Made by a program: the position numbers and the translations under genes
NCBI GenBank assembly: GCA_029976065.1
Contig: JARKNV010000071.1
Location: forward strand, 62,001-126,000
Source of the DNA: Selenomonadales bacterium
Lineage (GTDB): Bacteria; Bacillota; Negativicutes; Sporomusales; UBA7701
DNA: 64,000 bases
Direction: 5' to 3'
The notes under the pieces: generated by a model
Seen by the model: the letters and a program-made list of their open reading frames with translations, nothing else
Databases searched by the model: none
Told to the model about the DNA's origin: nothing
In this document: positions 16,662 through 26,356 of the stretch, piece after piece
How the letters are laid out: every line of letters begins with the position of its first letter
Numbering within the stretch: position 1 is the first letter of the stretch

Positions 16662-19600
16662 TCAAGCGAACAACGCTATTTGATCGTCTTCCGGCAGGTC
16701 GCCCAGCGCGCCGTGTTCGCGGAGGGTATCGACGACCGGTTTGGCCGCCCGCCCGCGCAGGCGGAGATCCTCGGCCGACGTGAACGGTTTCCCGCTCCTC
16801 GCCTGGACGATGTTGCGGGCCGCGTTGTCTCCCACCCCCTGCAGAGCGGCCAGCGGTGGGAGAAGCCCGCCGTCGACGATCAGGAAGCGCGTGGCGTCAG
16901 AGCGGTACAGATCGACTTTCTCGAACGTATAGCCGCGCAGATACATCTCCAGCGCCATCTCGATGATGGTCGCCAGCCCCTTCTCCTTGGCCGACGCGGC
17001 CGGGCCCTTCTGCTCGAGTTCGGCCAGCTTCTGGCGCAGCGCCGGCACGCCTCTGACGATCAGATCGGCGTCGAATTCCGTCGCCCTCACGCTGAAATAC
17101 GACGCGTAAAAGGCCAGCGGGTAATGTATCTTGCAGTAGGCAATCCGGAAAGCCATCATCACGTAGGCGACGGCGTGGGCCTTCGGGAACATGTACTTGA
17201 TCTTCTGGCACGATTCCACATACCAGCCGGGAACGCCGCTGGCGGTCAGCGTGGCCACGACCTCGGGCTTGATCCCCTTGCCCTTGCGGACGTCCTCCAT
17301 CACCTTGAAGGCTGTCAGCGGCTTGACCCCCTTGTGGAGGAGATAGATCATGATGTCGTCGCGGGCCGAGATGGCCTCCGACAGTCTGGCTGTCCCGTTC
17401 TTGATAAGGTCCTGGGCGTTGTTCAGCCAGACGTCGGTGCCGTGGGAAAAGCCGCTGATGCGGACAAGCTCGCTGAAATTCTTCGGCTTGGTGTCCTCGA
17501 GCATCTGGCGGACGAACTTAGTCCCGTACTCGGGGATGCCGAACGTGCCGACCGTCGAGCCAAGCTCCTCCGGGGTCAGGCCGAGGGCCTCGGTCGACGA
17601 GAACAGGCTGAGCGTCTGCGGGTCGTCGAAGGGGATGCTCTTCGGATCGCGGCCGGTCAGGTCCTCCAGCATCTTTATGACCGTCGGGTCGTCGTGGCCG
17701 AGGATATCCAGCTTGACAAGCCGGCTGGAGATGGAGTGGTAATCGAAATGGGTGGTTATCGTGGCCGAATTCTTGTCGTCGGCCGGGTACTGGATGGGCG
17801 TGAAATGATGGACGTCCATGTCCCGCGGCACGACCATGATGCCGCCCGGGTGCTGGCCGGTGGTGCGCTTTACCCCCGTGCAGCCGTTTATCAGGTGATT
17901 GATATGAGCGTTGCGGGCGGTCACGCCCTTGTCGGTGAAATAATTGCGCACGAAGCCGTAAGCCGTTTTATCGGCGATCGTGGCGATCGTGCCGGCCCGG
18001 AAAACGTTGTCGCGGCCGAAAAGCTCCTCGGTGTACTTGTGCGCCACCGGCTGATAATCGCCGGAGAAGTTGAGGTCGATATCGGGCACCTTGTCGCCGT
18101 CGAAACCCATGAAAACCGCGAACGGTATCGTGTGGCCGTCCTTCTTCGCCGGGCCGCCGCACTGCGGGCAGTCACGGTCTGGCATGTCGAAACCGCTGCC
18201 GTAGGAGCCGTCGGTCACGAACTCGCTCCACTTGCAGGCCGGGCAGCGCCAGTGCGGGTGCAGCGGGTTGACCTCGGTGATGTCGGTCATCGTGGCCACG
18301 AACGACGAGCCGACCGAGCCGCGGGAGCCGACCAGGTAGCCGTCGTCGAGCGACTTTTTCACAAGCTTGTGGGCGATGAGGTACAGCACGGCGAAGCCGT
18401 GGTTGATGATCGAGTCAAGCTCCAGCTTAAGGCGATCGGCCACAAGCGCGGGCAACGGGTCGCCATACAACTCGCGGGCCTTGGCGTACGCCATCGACTC
18501 GACCTGCTCCTCGGCGCCGGGGATCTTCGGCGAATACAGCTCGTCCGGGATTGGCTTGAAAGACTCTATTCCCTCGGCGATGCGGCGCGAATTCACGACG
18601 ACCACCTCATATGCTTTGTCCTTGCCGAGATAGGCGAACTCGGCAAGCATCTCCTCTGTCGTCCGGAAATACAGGGGAGGTTGGCGGTCGGCGTCGTCGT
18701 AACCCTGGCCTGCCATGAGGATGCGGCGGTAAGCCTCGTCCTCGGGCTGCAGGAAATGGACGTCACAGGTCGCGACAACCGGCTTGCCGAGCTCGTCGCC
18801 GAGCGCGCACAGCCTCCGGTTGAGGTCGCGCAGACCTTCTTCGCCGGCGATTTTGCCCTGGCGGATAAGAAACTCATTATTGCCGGTCGGCTGGATTTCC
18901 AGATAGTCGTAGAACGACGCCAGGCGGCGGAGGGTTTCCTTGTTTTCGCCATTTATGAGCGCTTGCATGCATTCTCCTGCCTCGCAAGCGGAACCCAATA
19001 TCAAGCCCTCGCGGTGCTCGTCAAGAACGGCCCGCGGGATGCGCGGCGAACGGTGGAGATACTTGAGATGCGACAGCGACACAAGGCGATAGAGGTTGCG
19101 GAGGCCGATATTGTTCTTGGCCAGGATGATGATATGGTAAGACTGGGTAATGTCATCGTCGAACAGGTAGCCCTCCATGCCGTAGATGACTTTGATGCCG
19201 GCCTTGGACGCCACCTCTTCCGCCTCCGGAAAGGCCTGCACCACCCCGTGGTCGGTGATCGCCACCGCCGGGTGCCCCCATTGCGCCGCCGTCTTTACCA
19301 GCGCCTTGGTGGCGACGACGGCGTCGAGGGCGCTCATGCGCGTATGGGCGTGCAGCTCGACCCGCTTGACATCTGCGTTATCGGACCGTTCCGGCTTGGG
19401 CAGCCGGACCATAGTGTCGGCGAACATCACCAGCTCGTTGGCGTACTTGTCGAACTGCACCGTTCCCTTGACCTTCACCAGCATGCCGTCGGCAAGCCCC
19501 TCGGCCAGCTTGGCGATCTGGGCCTTATCGTCGAAAAACGCCTTGCCGCTTATGCCGCCGCCAAGGTCGGCGACATCGAAGGTCAACAGCGTGCGTCCCG

Positions 19601-20327
19601 ACTTGAGCTCGCGCAGCTCGTGCTTAACCAGCTGCCCGGCGATGACGATATTGCGGCCTTCCTCCACGACGCTCTCCAGGGGAACGGGGTCGCCCTTAAC
19701 GCCGCGGCCGAACAGCAGCGGGTTCTCGGGTTTCTTCTTCGCCGCCGGAGCCTTGGCGGGGAGCGGCGCCTGGTATTCCGGCGCGGCCTGCTCTTCGTCG
19801 CAAGTATCGGGTTCGCCGGCAGCGATGCTCAGGAATGCGACCGCGCACGTCCGGGCGAACTTCTCGGCGACGAAGGCGCCGATAGCCTTGTCCAAACCGC
19901 GGGCGGTCAGGAGCTGGGCCGAGAGGTCGCCTGCCGTCTCCAGTGCCAGGGTGTGGCCGTCGTACTGCCACCTGGCAGTGGACAGCAAGTGGCGGACGGT
20001 GGGGTTGCCGTTGGCGACATTGGCAACGAAATCCTGCCAATCCTCGGTTAGATACTGCTCGAAATCCTTCGTGACACTGACGGTGAACGCGGCCCGCGCC
20101 AAGTCACAGCGCCGCCTCAGATGCTCGGCGGCCCGGTCGAGCAGCCCGGCCGGCAGCGTCGTGGGCGCTGCGAGCTGGACCTCCCATCCGGGAGCGGCGG
20201 TATCGACGAGCACCTTAGTGACCTTCGCCGCGGCCAGTTGCTCGCGTTCGGCGTCCGCCAGCTCAAGTTCGGGCAGCAGTTCGAGCAGGTTTTGGGATGT
20301 GTCGGGGACAATACAGTAGGTATGCAA
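16662..20327 (-). CDS. polC: DNA polymerase III alpha subunit PolC, lacking the exonuclease insert
   Basis: Replicative polymerase of low-GC Gram-positive type. From the chosen TTG (20327, AGGAG eight bases upstream) the protein has 1221 residues. An N-terminal domain is followed by an OB fold (about 205-310) and a PHP domain with HAHTR (326-330), TDHG (358-361), YGME and CDVHF. A zinc finger (CPACKW ... CPQCGG), the palm with PDIDLNFSG and QHPGGIMVVPRDMD, and C-terminal helix-hairpin-helix sequence complete it. In Bacillus PolC a DnaQ-like exonuclease interrupts PHP just after YGVE; here the chain runs YGMEGYLFDDDITQSYHIII with no DxE exonuclease motif. The protein is about 200 residues shorter than Bacillus PolC, which fits loss of that insert. 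Confidence 0.95.
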   Translation of the reverse strand: MHTYCIVPDTSQNLLELLPELELADAEREQLAAAKVTKVLVDTAAPGWEVQLAAPTTLPAGLLDRAAEHLRRRCDLARAAFTVSVTKDFEQYLTEDWQDFVANVANGNPTVRHLLSTARWQYDGHTLALETAGDLSAQLLTARGLDKAIGAFVAEKFARTCAVAFLSIAAGEPDTCDEEQAAPEYQAPLPAKAPAAKKKPENPLLFGRGVKGDPVPLESVVEEGRNIVIAGQLVKHELRELKSGRTLLTFDVADLGGGISGKAFFDDKAQIAKLAEGLADGMLVKVKGTVQFDKYANELVMFADTMVRLPKPERSDNADVKRVELHAHTRMSALDAVVATKALVKTAAQWGHPAVAITDHGVVQAFPEAEEVASKAGIKVIYGMEGYLFDDDITQSYHIIILAKNNIGLRNLYRLVSLSHLKYLHRSPRIPRAVLDEHREGLILGSACEAGECMQALINGENKETLRRLASFYDYLEIQPTGNNEFLIRQGKIAGEEGLRDLNRRLCALGDELGKPVVATCDVHFLQPEDEAYRRILMAGQGYDDADRQPPLYFRTTEEMLAEFAYLGKDKAYEVVVVNSRRIAEGIESFKPIPDELYSPKIPGAEEQVESMAYAKARELYGDPLPALVADRLKLELDSIINHGFAVLYLIAHKLVKKSLDDGYLVGSRGSVGSSFVATMTDITEVNPLHPHWRCPACKWSEFVTDGSYGSGFDMPDRDCPQCGGPAKKDGHTIPFAVFMGFDGDKVPDIDLNFSGDYQPVAHKYTEELFGRDNVFRAGTIATIADKTAYGFVRNYFTDKGVTARNAHINHLINGCTGVKRTTGQHPGGIMVVPRDMDVHHFTPIQYPADDKNSATITTHFDYHSISSRLVKLDILGHDDPTVIKMLEDLTGRDPKSIPFDDPQTLSLFSSTEALGLTPEELGSTVGTFGIPEYGTKFVRQMLEDTKPKNFSELVRISGFSHGTDVWLNNAQDLIKNGTARLSEAISARDDIMIYLLHKGVKPLTAFKVMEDVRKGKGIKPEVVATLTASGVPGWYVESCQKIKYMFPKAHAVAYVMMAFRIAYCKIHYPLAFYASYFSVRATEFDADLIVRGVPALRQKLAELEQKGPAASAKEKGLATIIEMALEMYLRGYTFEKVDLYRSDATRFLIVDGGLLPPLAALQGVGDNAARNIVQARSGKPFTSAEDLRLRGRAAKPVVDTLREHGALGDLPEDDQIALFA

Positions 20328-20346
20328 GTAAGACTCTCCTGTTTTA

Positions 20347-20391
20347 CACCTAGGTGATATCAATACATTTTGTGGTAACCGATTCGTTACC
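20347..20391. promoter_or_regulatory. Two palindromes between polC promoter and start
   Basis: CACCTAGGTG (20347-20356) is a perfect 10-bp palindrome. GGTAAC-N6-GTTACC (20374-20391) is a 6+6 inverted repeat. Both lie in the short leader or start region and may be operator sites; no regulator is suggested. Confidence 0.35.
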
Positions 20392-20398
20392 CTACAAT

Positions 20399-20424
20399 AT
20401 TTGGCGGTTTTTGCGCCAATTCCT
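20399..20424 (-). promoter_or_regulatory. Possible sigma-H-type promoter of polC
   Basis: AGGAATT (20424-20418, preceded by GC), 12 bp, GCCAAAT (20405-20399). The -35 half is exact and the -10 half has A in place of G in GAAT. No good sigma-A promoter was found in this gap. Confidence 0.35.
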
Positions 20425-20469
20425 GCTATAGTCGTAAATCATCGAATTAATACTACTAACAATATTTTC

Positions 20470-20507
20470 AGAAATAAAAATCCCCGACTGCAAAGCCGGG
20501 GATTTTT
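20470..20507 (-). terminator. Rho-independent terminator after proS
   Basis: An 11-bp stem AAAAATCCCCG/CGGGGATTTTT (20507-20497 with 20486-20476) with a 10-base loop, five bases after the proS stop. It ends the pyrH-proS operon before polC. Confidence 0.9.
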
Positions 20508-20512
20508 ACTCG

Positions 20513-22216
20513 TTATAGCGTTGCCAGCAGGGCCTTGATGCCGGACGTCGCCTCCGCCAGCGGTAAGAATCTGACCTCGCCGCTGCGGCGCGTCTTGACC
20601 TCCACCTGCCGCTCGGCGACAGCCTTGGCGCCTACGGTGACCTTTAGCGGATAGCCGATGAGATCGGCGTCCTTGAACTTCACCCCCGCCCGCTCGTCGC
20701 GGTCGTCGAGCACGACCTCCACCCCGGCGGCGGCAAGATCGCCGTACACCTTCTCGGCTAGTTCGCGCTGGCCCTGGTCGGCGTTGTTTACCGGGATAAC
20801 GACGGCCTGGAACGGCGCTATGGCCGCCGGCCAGATTATGCCGTTGGCGTCGTTGTTCTGCTCGATCGCCGCCGCCATCGTGCGCGTGACGCCTATGCCG
20901 TATGTGCCCATGACCATCTCATGCTCCTGGCCGTTCTCGTCGAGGTAGGTGGCATGCAGCTTCTTGCTGTATTTGGTGTACAGCTTGAACACCTGCCCCA
21001 CCTCGATGCCGCGGGTCGCCTTCACCGGCGCGCCGCAGCGCGGGCAGGGGTCGCCCTCCTGGATGAGGCGGATATCGGCCACGATGTCGGGCTTGAAATC
21101 GCGGCCGGGGTTGACGTTAATATAGTGGCGGTCGGGCTGGTTGGCGCCCACCACCGTGTTGTGCATCTTCATCACCGTGGCGTCGGCGACGACGATGGCA
21201 TTCTTGATGCCGATCGGCCCCATGAAACCCGGCGAGGTCCCGGCCGCGGCTATCGACGACTCGTCGGCCATCTCCAGGGCGATGCAGCCGACCGCGTTCT
21301 GGACCTTGATCTCGTTGACCTCGTGGTCGCCACGCACCAGGGCGATGACCAGTCCCTTTTCGGTCGTATAGGCCAGCGTCTTGACCGTCCTGTCGGCAGG
21401 CAGGCCGAGGAAAGCCGCCACCGCCGCAATCGTCTTCGTGCCGGGCGTGTCTTTGAGCTCCATCGGCGCTGGCGCCTCGTCCGGAGCCTCGATAGGATGG
21501 AGTTCGGCCTTCTCGACGTTGGCGGCGTAGTCGCAGCCGCCAACGCAGTAAACGATGGCCGCCTCGCCCGATTCGGCGATGACCATGAACTCGTGGCTGC
21601 CCTTGCCGCCTATGGCGCCGGGGTCGGCCTCCACCGGCCGGTAGGTCAGGCCGCAGCGGTCGAACACCCGCGAATAGGCGTCGTACATTTTCTTATAGCT
21701 CACATCGAGACCGGCCTCGTCGCGATCGAAGGAATACAGATCCTTCATGATAAACTCGCGGCCGCGCATCAGCCCGAAACGCGGCCTGCGCTCGTCGCGG
21801 AACTTGTTCTGGATCTGGTACAGCAGCAGCGGCAACTGACGGTAGGAGCGGACCTCGTCGCGGATCAGGGTCGTAATCATCTCCTCGTGGGTCGGCCCCA
21901 GGCAGAAATCGCGCCCGTGGCGGTCTTTGAGGCGGAACATCTCATCGCCGTAAACATCCCAGCGCCCGGTCTCCTGCCACATCTCGGCCGGCAGGACGAT
22001 CGGCAGCAGCAGCTCCTGGCCGCCGGCGCCGTCCATCTCCTCGCGGACGATCTTCTCGATCTTGCGGATGACCCGCCAGGCCAGCGGCAGGTAGTTGTAA
22101 ATACCGCCAGCCGCCTTGCGGATGAACCCGGCCCGCAGCATGAGCTGGTGGCTGATGACCTCGGCCTCGGCCGGCGTTTCCCGCAGCGTAGGGGCGTAAA
22201 GAAATGATGCGCGCAT
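20513..22216 (-). CDS. proS: Prolyl-tRNA synthetase (bacterial type, with editing domain)
   Basis: Charges tRNA-Pro. 567 residues with class II motifs: [20 protein letters not shown] (motif 2 region) and [18 protein letters not shown] (motif 3), plus an internal YbaK-like INS editing domain around 230-390 ([19 protein letters not shown]) and a C-terminal anticodon-binding domain. Start [13 protein letters not shown] at 22216, with AGGAGG formed over the ispG stop codon one base away; the open frame upstream is not used. Confidence 0.97.
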   Translation of the reverse strand: MRASFLYAPTLRETPAEAEVISHQLMLRAGFIRKAAGGIYNYLPLAWRVIRKIEKIVREEMDGAGGQELLLPIVLPAEMWQETGRWDVYGDEMFRLKDRHGRDFCLGPTHEEMITTLIRDEVRSYRQLPLLLYQIQNKFRDERRPRFGLMRGREFIMKDLYSFDRDEAGLDVSYKKMYDAYSRVFDRCGLTYRPVEADPGAIGGKGSHEFMVIAESGEAAIVYCVGGCDYAANVEKAELHPIEAPDEAPAPMELKDTPGTKTIAAVAAFLGLPADRTVKTLAYTTEKGLVIALVRGDHEVNEIKVQNAVGCIALEMADESSIAAAGTSPGFMGPIGIKNAIVVADATVMKMHNTVVGANQPDRHYINVNPGRDFKPDIVADIRLIQEGDPCPRCGAPVKATRGIEVGQVFKLYTKYSKKLHATYLDENGQEHEMVMGTYGIGVTRTMAAAIEQNNDANGIIWPAAIAPFQAVVIPVNNADQGQRELAEKVYGDLAAAGVEVVLDDRDERAGVKFKDADLIGYPLKVTVGAKAVAERQVEVKTRRSGEVRFLPLAEATSGIKALLATL

Positions 22217-22217
22217 C

Positions 22218-23294
22218 TTATTCCTCCTCAACAAGTTTGTCTATTTCCGCGAACAGAGCGGCTGTCAGCTGGTCCTCGGGCACCTTGCGCACGATCTCGC
22301 CCTTGCGGAAGATTATCCCCTGCCCCTTGCCGCCGGCGATGCCGATATCGGCCTCTCTCGCCTCGCCGGGCCCGTTGACCACGCAGCCCATCACCGCCAC
22401 CTTCAGGGGCTTCTTCACAGTCTTGAGCTTGTCCTCCACCGCTTTGGCGATTGCTTCGAGGTCTATCTCCGTGCGGCCGCACGTCGGGCAGGAGACGAGC
22501 GTCGGACCGTATTCGCGCAGGCCGAGGGCCTTGAGAATCTCGAATCCCACCCGCACCTCCTCCGCCGGGTCGCCGGTCAGCGAAACGCGGATGGTGTCGC
22601 CGATGCCTTCGGCCAGCAGGGCACCGATGCCGACTGCCGAGCGGATTATGCCGGTGTTGACCGTGCCGGCCTCGGTAATGCCAAGGTGAAGGGGGTAATC
22701 GACGGCGGCGGACATCACGCGGTAGGCGGCTATCGTCAGCGGCACGTCGTGGGCTTTCAGAGAAATCTTGATATCGTAAAAGTCCAGTTTTTCGAGGATG
22801 CGCACATGGCCGAGGGCGCTCTCCACCAGCGCCGCCGGTGTGGCGTGGCCGCCGTGCCTGGCGAGCATATCTTTGTCGAGCGACCCTGCGTTCACGCCGA
22901 TGCGGATAGGTACGCGGCGCTTTCTGGCCGCCTTGACGACGGCCGCCACCTGCTCGGGGTCGCCGATATTGCCGGGGTTGAGACGCAGGCCGTCAACACC
23001 GCGCTCAAGGGCCGCAAGGGCCAGCCGGTAGTCGAAATGGATGTCGGCGACGAGCGGCACGTCCCCCACCCGCTCCTTGATGGCGGCCAAAGCCTCGGCG
23101 GCCGCCATGTCGGGCACGGCCAGGCGGACGATATCGCAGCCGGCCGCGGTGAGGCGGCCGATCTGGGCCACGGTGGCCGCGACGTCGCTCGTCTTCGTGT
23201 TGGTCATCGACTGCACGGCCACCGGCGCGTTGCCGCCGACGGTCACCCGGCCGATGCGGATCGGTACGGTGCGTTTGCGGTTCATGTTCATCAC
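22218..23294 (-). CDS. ispG: 4-hydroxy-3-methylbut-2-enyl diphosphate synthase (flavodoxin), IspG
   Basis: Fe-S enzyme of the MEP isoprenoid pathway that reductively opens MEcPP to HMBPP. 358 residues: TIM barrel with [13 protein letters not shown] and [13 protein letters not shown], and C-terminal 4Fe-4S ligands in [11 protein letters not shown] and [11 protein letters not shown]. The GTG start overlaps the rseP stop as GTGA and has GAGG eight bases upstream; ATG at 23291 or 23285 is possible. dxr, two genes upstream, belongs to the same pathway. Confidence 0.95.
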   Translation of the reverse strand: MMNMNRKRTVPIRIGRVTVGGNAPVAVQSMTNTKTSDVAATVAQIGRLTAAGCDIVRLAVPDMAAAEALAAIKERVGDVPLVADIHFDYRLALAALERGVDGLRLNPGNIGDPEQVAAVVKAARKRRVPIRIGVNAGSLDKDMLARHGGHATPAALVESALGHVRILEKLDFYDIKISLKAHDVPLTIAAYRVMSAAVDYPLHLGITEAGTVNTGIIRSAVGIGALLAEGIGDTIRVSLTGDPAEEVRVGFEILKALGLREYGPTLVSCPTCGRTEIDLEAIAKAVEDKLKTVKKPLKVAVMGCVVNGPGEAREADIGIAGGKGQGIIFRKGEIVRKVPEDQLTAALFAEIDKLVEEE

Positions 23295-24322
23295 CAGAAA
23301 ATCCTCGTTATGTCTTTGAAGGTTGCCAGCAGCAGCAGTGTCATCAGCAGGGCGAAGCCGATCGTCTGGATGATCTGCAGCTTGCTGCGGCTGAGCGGCT
23401 TGCCGCGCACCGCCTCGACCGCCAGGGTCATGAGGTGGCCGCCGTCGAGTACCGGCACCGGCAGGAGATTTATCAGCCCCAGGTTGATACTGAGGAAGGC
23501 GGCAAACTGCAACAGCGGCAAAAAGCCCATTTGGGCCACCTGGCCGGTCATCTGGGCGACGCCGATCGGGCCGGCCACGTCCGGCGGAGCCTGACCGACG
23601 ATCATCTGCACCAGGCCGGTGAAAATGGTCGCCGTTACGGTCGCCGTCTGCTTGACGGCCATAGCGAACGCTTCGCCCGTGCCGGGCTGGTATTTCGTTA
23701 TCACCGGCGTAACGCCGATCACGCCGCGGTTGGCCTTGGCGTCGAACTCGGGCACGAGCGCCACCGAACCGAGAACGCCGTTGCGCTCGTACGCGATCAT
23801 AACCTGCTTGTCAGCGCTCACCCTGATAACCTGGACAAACTGCATCCAGGTCTCGATCTTCTCGCCGTCTACCGACAGGATACGGTCGCCGGCGTTGATG
23901 CCAGCCCGGGCCGCCGGCCTGTCGGGCAGAATGCCGCCGATGATCGGCTTGTCGGTCACCTGCTCGACGCCGGAGCCGAGAAGAACAATGAAAAACAGCA
24001 GCACAGGCAGGAGAAAATTCATAACCGAACCGGCGGCGATGACGATCATCCTTGCCCAGATCGGTTTGCTGCCGTAAGATTCCGAAGTTTGCTCCTCGTC
24101 CGGGTCCATGCCGGCGATCTTCACGAAACCGCCCAGCGGCACGAGGTTGAGGGAATAAACCGTTTCACCCAGCTTCCGACTGACCAGGGCCGGGCCGAAG
24201 CCGATGCCGAACTCGCGCACCCCCATGCCGGTAAGACGGGCGGTGATGAAATGCCCGAACTCATGGACGAGGACCAGCAGCCCGAGAACGAAAATTGTGG
24301 CGACTATCGTGGTCGTTAACAA
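23291..24322 (-). CDS. rseP: Site-2 intramembrane zinc metalloprotease RseP
   Basis: M50 protease that cleaves membrane-embedded anti-sigma factors and other substrates. The TTG start at 24322 gives a 343-residue protein with HEFGH in the first transmembrane helix, a periplasmic PDZ domain (about 115-200, [18 protein letters not shown]) and [11 protein letters not shown] with the third zinc ligand. AGGTG lies ahead of the TTG. The upstream frame continuation is not conserved-looking. It lies between dxr and ispG, a common Firmicute arrangement. Confidence 0.94.
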   Translation of the reverse strand: MLTTTIVATIFVLGLLVLVHEFGHFITARLTGMGVREFGIGFGPALVSRKLGETVYSLNLVPLGGFVKIAGMDPDEEQTSESYGSKPIWARMIVIAAGSVMNFLLPVLLFFIVLLGSGVEQVTDKPIIGGILPDRPAARAGINAGDRILSVDGEKIETWMQFVQVIRVSADKQVMIAYERNGVLGSVALVPEFDAKANRGVIGVTPVITKYQPGTGEAFAMAVKQTATVTATIFTGLVQMIVGQAPPDVAGPIGVAQMTGQVAQMGFLPLLQFAAFLSINLGLINLLPVPVLDGGHLMTLAVEAVRGKPLSRSKLQIIQTIGFALLMTLLLLATFKDITRIFW

Positions 24323-24342
24323 GCTCTCACCTCTTCCGCGAG

Positions 24343-25500
24343 TTATATGCCGTCGATGATAGTCGCGGCGACGAAGGATCTCGCCCATTCGTCGGCCGCG
24401 CACAGGTCGTCGAGCGATGGCGCGGCGACGACCTCGTGGGCGTCAAGCGCCCGCCGGATCAGCGCGGCGATCGACAGGAAGGAAATCTGCTCGGCAAGGA
24501 AAGCGAGCACGGCCGCTTCGTTGGCGGCGTTAAAGACACAGGGCGCTGTTCCGCCGCGCCGTCCCGCCTCATAGCCCATGGCCAGGGCCGGGAAGCGGTC
24601 GGTGTCCGGCGGTTCGAAGGTCAGGTCCGCCAGTGACGTGAAATCGAGACGGCCGAAATCCGCCGGCCAGCGACCGGGGTAACTGAGGGCGTACTGGATG
24701 GGCAGCCTCATATCGGGTCGGCCGAGCTGGGCCTTCACCGACCCGTCGGCGAACTCAACCATAGAGTGGATGATGCTCTGCGGGTGGACGACGACGGTGA
24801 TGCGGTCGTAATCCACGCCGAACAGCCAGCGGGCCTCGATGACCTCCAGGCCTTTGTTGGCCAGGGTGGCCGAATCGACGGTAATCTTGCGGCCCATCGC
24901 CCAGTTCGGGTGGCGCAGGCACTCGGCGACCGTTACCGCGGCAAGGGATTCTCTGGGCCGCGTGCGGAATGGACCTCCGGAGGCAGTGAGGATGATGCGG
25001 CCGACGTTCTCCGCCCCCTCCCCCTGCAGGCACTGGAGGATGGCGCTGTGTTCGCTGTCCACCGGCAGAATGGCGACGCCGTGCTTCTTGGCCGCGGTCG
25101 TCACAAGTTCGCCGGCGGCGACCAGCGTCTCCTTGTTGGCGAGGGCGATGTCCTTGCCGGCCTCAATGGCGGCAAGCGTCGGCCGCAGGCCGGCGAAGCC
25201 CACCAGCGATGTCAGGACGGTATCCGCCTCGGCAAGAGTTGCGGCGGCGTTGAGCCCCTCTTCTCCGGTCATGATCCTGGTTGGGCCGTCGTAGCGGCTG
25301 CGCAGCCGGTCGGCAGCCGCGCCGTCGGCGAGCACCGCCAGCGAGGGCCTGAAGCGTTCGAGCTGCTCGGCCAGGAGACTGTCGTTGTGGTGGGCCGCCA
25401 GGGCGACGACCCTGAACTTGTCGGGATGGACGGCCGCCACCTCAAGGGCCTGGGTGCCGATCGAGCCGGTCGAGCCTAGAATGGCCAGACGTTTGGGCAT
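24343..25500 (-). CDS. dxr: 1-deoxy-D-xylulose-5-phosphate reductoisomerase
   Basis: Converts DXP to MEP with NADPH, the committed step of the MEP pathway. 385 residues. NADPH motif GSTGSIGTQALEVA at 9-22, ANKETLVAAG, DSEHSAI with metal ligands, and the HPNWAMGRKITVDSATLANK signature. Start at 25500 with AAGGAG upstream; the reading frame stays open into cdsA but that part is not coding. Confidence 0.97.
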   Translation of the reverse strand: MPKRLAILGSTGSIGTQALEVAAVHPDKFRVVALAAHHNDSLLAEQLERFRPSLAVLADGAAADRLRSRYDGPTRIMTGEEGLNAAATLAEADTVLTSLVGFAGLRPTLAAIEAGKDIALANKETLVAAGELVTTAAKKHGVAILPVDSEHSAILQCLQGEGAENVGRIILTASGGPFRTRPRESLAAVTVAECLRHPNWAMGRKITVDSATLANKGLEVIEARWLFGVDYDRITVVVHPQSIIHSMVEFADGSVKAQLGRPDMRLPIQYALSYPGRWPADFGRLDFTSLADLTFEPPDTDRFPALAMGYEAGRRGGTAPCVFNAANEAAVLAFLAEQISFLSIAALIRRALDAHEVVAAPSLDDLCAADEWARSFVAATIIDGI

Positions 25501-25520
25501 GGCTTTCTCCTTAAAGCCCA

Positions 25521-26348
25521 TCAGCGGATGCTGAAAAGCTGCAGATAATAATATACGGCCGGAGCGGCAAACATGACACTGTCGAACCGGTCGAGCACAC
25601 CGCCGTGACCGGGCAGCAGCCGCCCGGAATCCTTGACCCCGCAGTAGCGTTTTATCGACGACTCCACGAGGTCGCCGAACGGGGCGACGACACCTACCAG
25701 CAGGCCAATGGCAGCGCTGTGGCCGAGGGAAAACTGGCACGCCGCCCCCATCGCGGTCACGCCAATGATGCTGCCGGCGACGCCGCCGAACGTGCCTTCC
25801 CATGTCTTCCCCGGGCTTACCGCCGGCGCCAACTTGTGCTTGCCGAACTTTCTGCCGACGAAGAACGCGAACGTATCGGCCGACCATGTGCCCACAAATG
25901 CCAGCCACAGGTACGCCGCCCCCGCCGACAGCGGGCCGAGCGAGGTCGCGAGCACGAGCGACTGGTCGGTGTACCGCAGCAGGACGAGGTGAGCGAACGC
26001 CAGGCCGACATAGATGACGCCGGCGATCGTGCAGGTCGCGTCCCGCAGGGTGAAGGTCGCGTGGGCCAGCACCATCTTCGCAAGGATGACAAAGGATACC
26101 AGCAATACGACCGCCACGGTCTCGTGGGGGTTGCCAAGCCAGGCCGTGCCCCACAGCAGTACGATGCCGGACGCGCCCAGCCGGAAAGAGAGTTCGATCT
26201 CGCGCAGGAACAGCATGGCGGTGAATTCACGCCAGGCCAGCAGCGTGAGGGCGAGGGCGGCTGCGGCAAAAACCCATCCCCCGTAGTTTACGATGAATAC
26301 GGCGGCGATTATGCCCACCACCGCCGTGACAATCCGTTGCGTTAACAT
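25521..26348 (-). CDS. cdsA: Phosphatidate cytidylyltransferase
   Basis: Makes CDP-diacylglycerol from phosphatidate and CTP, the branch-point lipid for phospholipid synthesis. 275 residues with about seven membrane helices and the C-terminal signature KDSGRLLPGHGGVLDRFDSV. Eight bases after uppS; AGGTG precedes the ATG. Confidence 0.95.
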   Translation of the reverse strand: MLTQRIVTAVVGIIAAVFIVNYGGWVFAAAALALTLLAWREFTAMLFLREIELSFRLGASGIVLLWGTAWLGNPHETVAVVLLVSFVILAKMVLAHATFTLRDATCTIAGVIYVGLAFAHLVLLRYTDQSLVLATSLGPLSAGAAYLWLAFVGTWSADTFAFFVGRKFGKHKLAPAVSPGKTWEGTFGGVAGSIIGVTAMGAACQFSLGHSAAIGLLVGVVAPFGDLVESSIKRYCGVKDSGRLLPGHGGVLDRFDSVMFAAPAVYYYLQLFSIR

Positions 26349-26356
26349 CTATGCAC

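Noticed and set aside
16655-16685. Terminator after polC
   Set aside because: AGCG-TTGTT-CGCT is only four base pairs and overlaps the coding end.
25501-26154. N-terminal extension of dxr into cdsA
   Set aside because: The frame is open but the sequence lacks DXR similarity, cdsA occupies the region, and a good Shine-Dalgarno marks the start at 25500.
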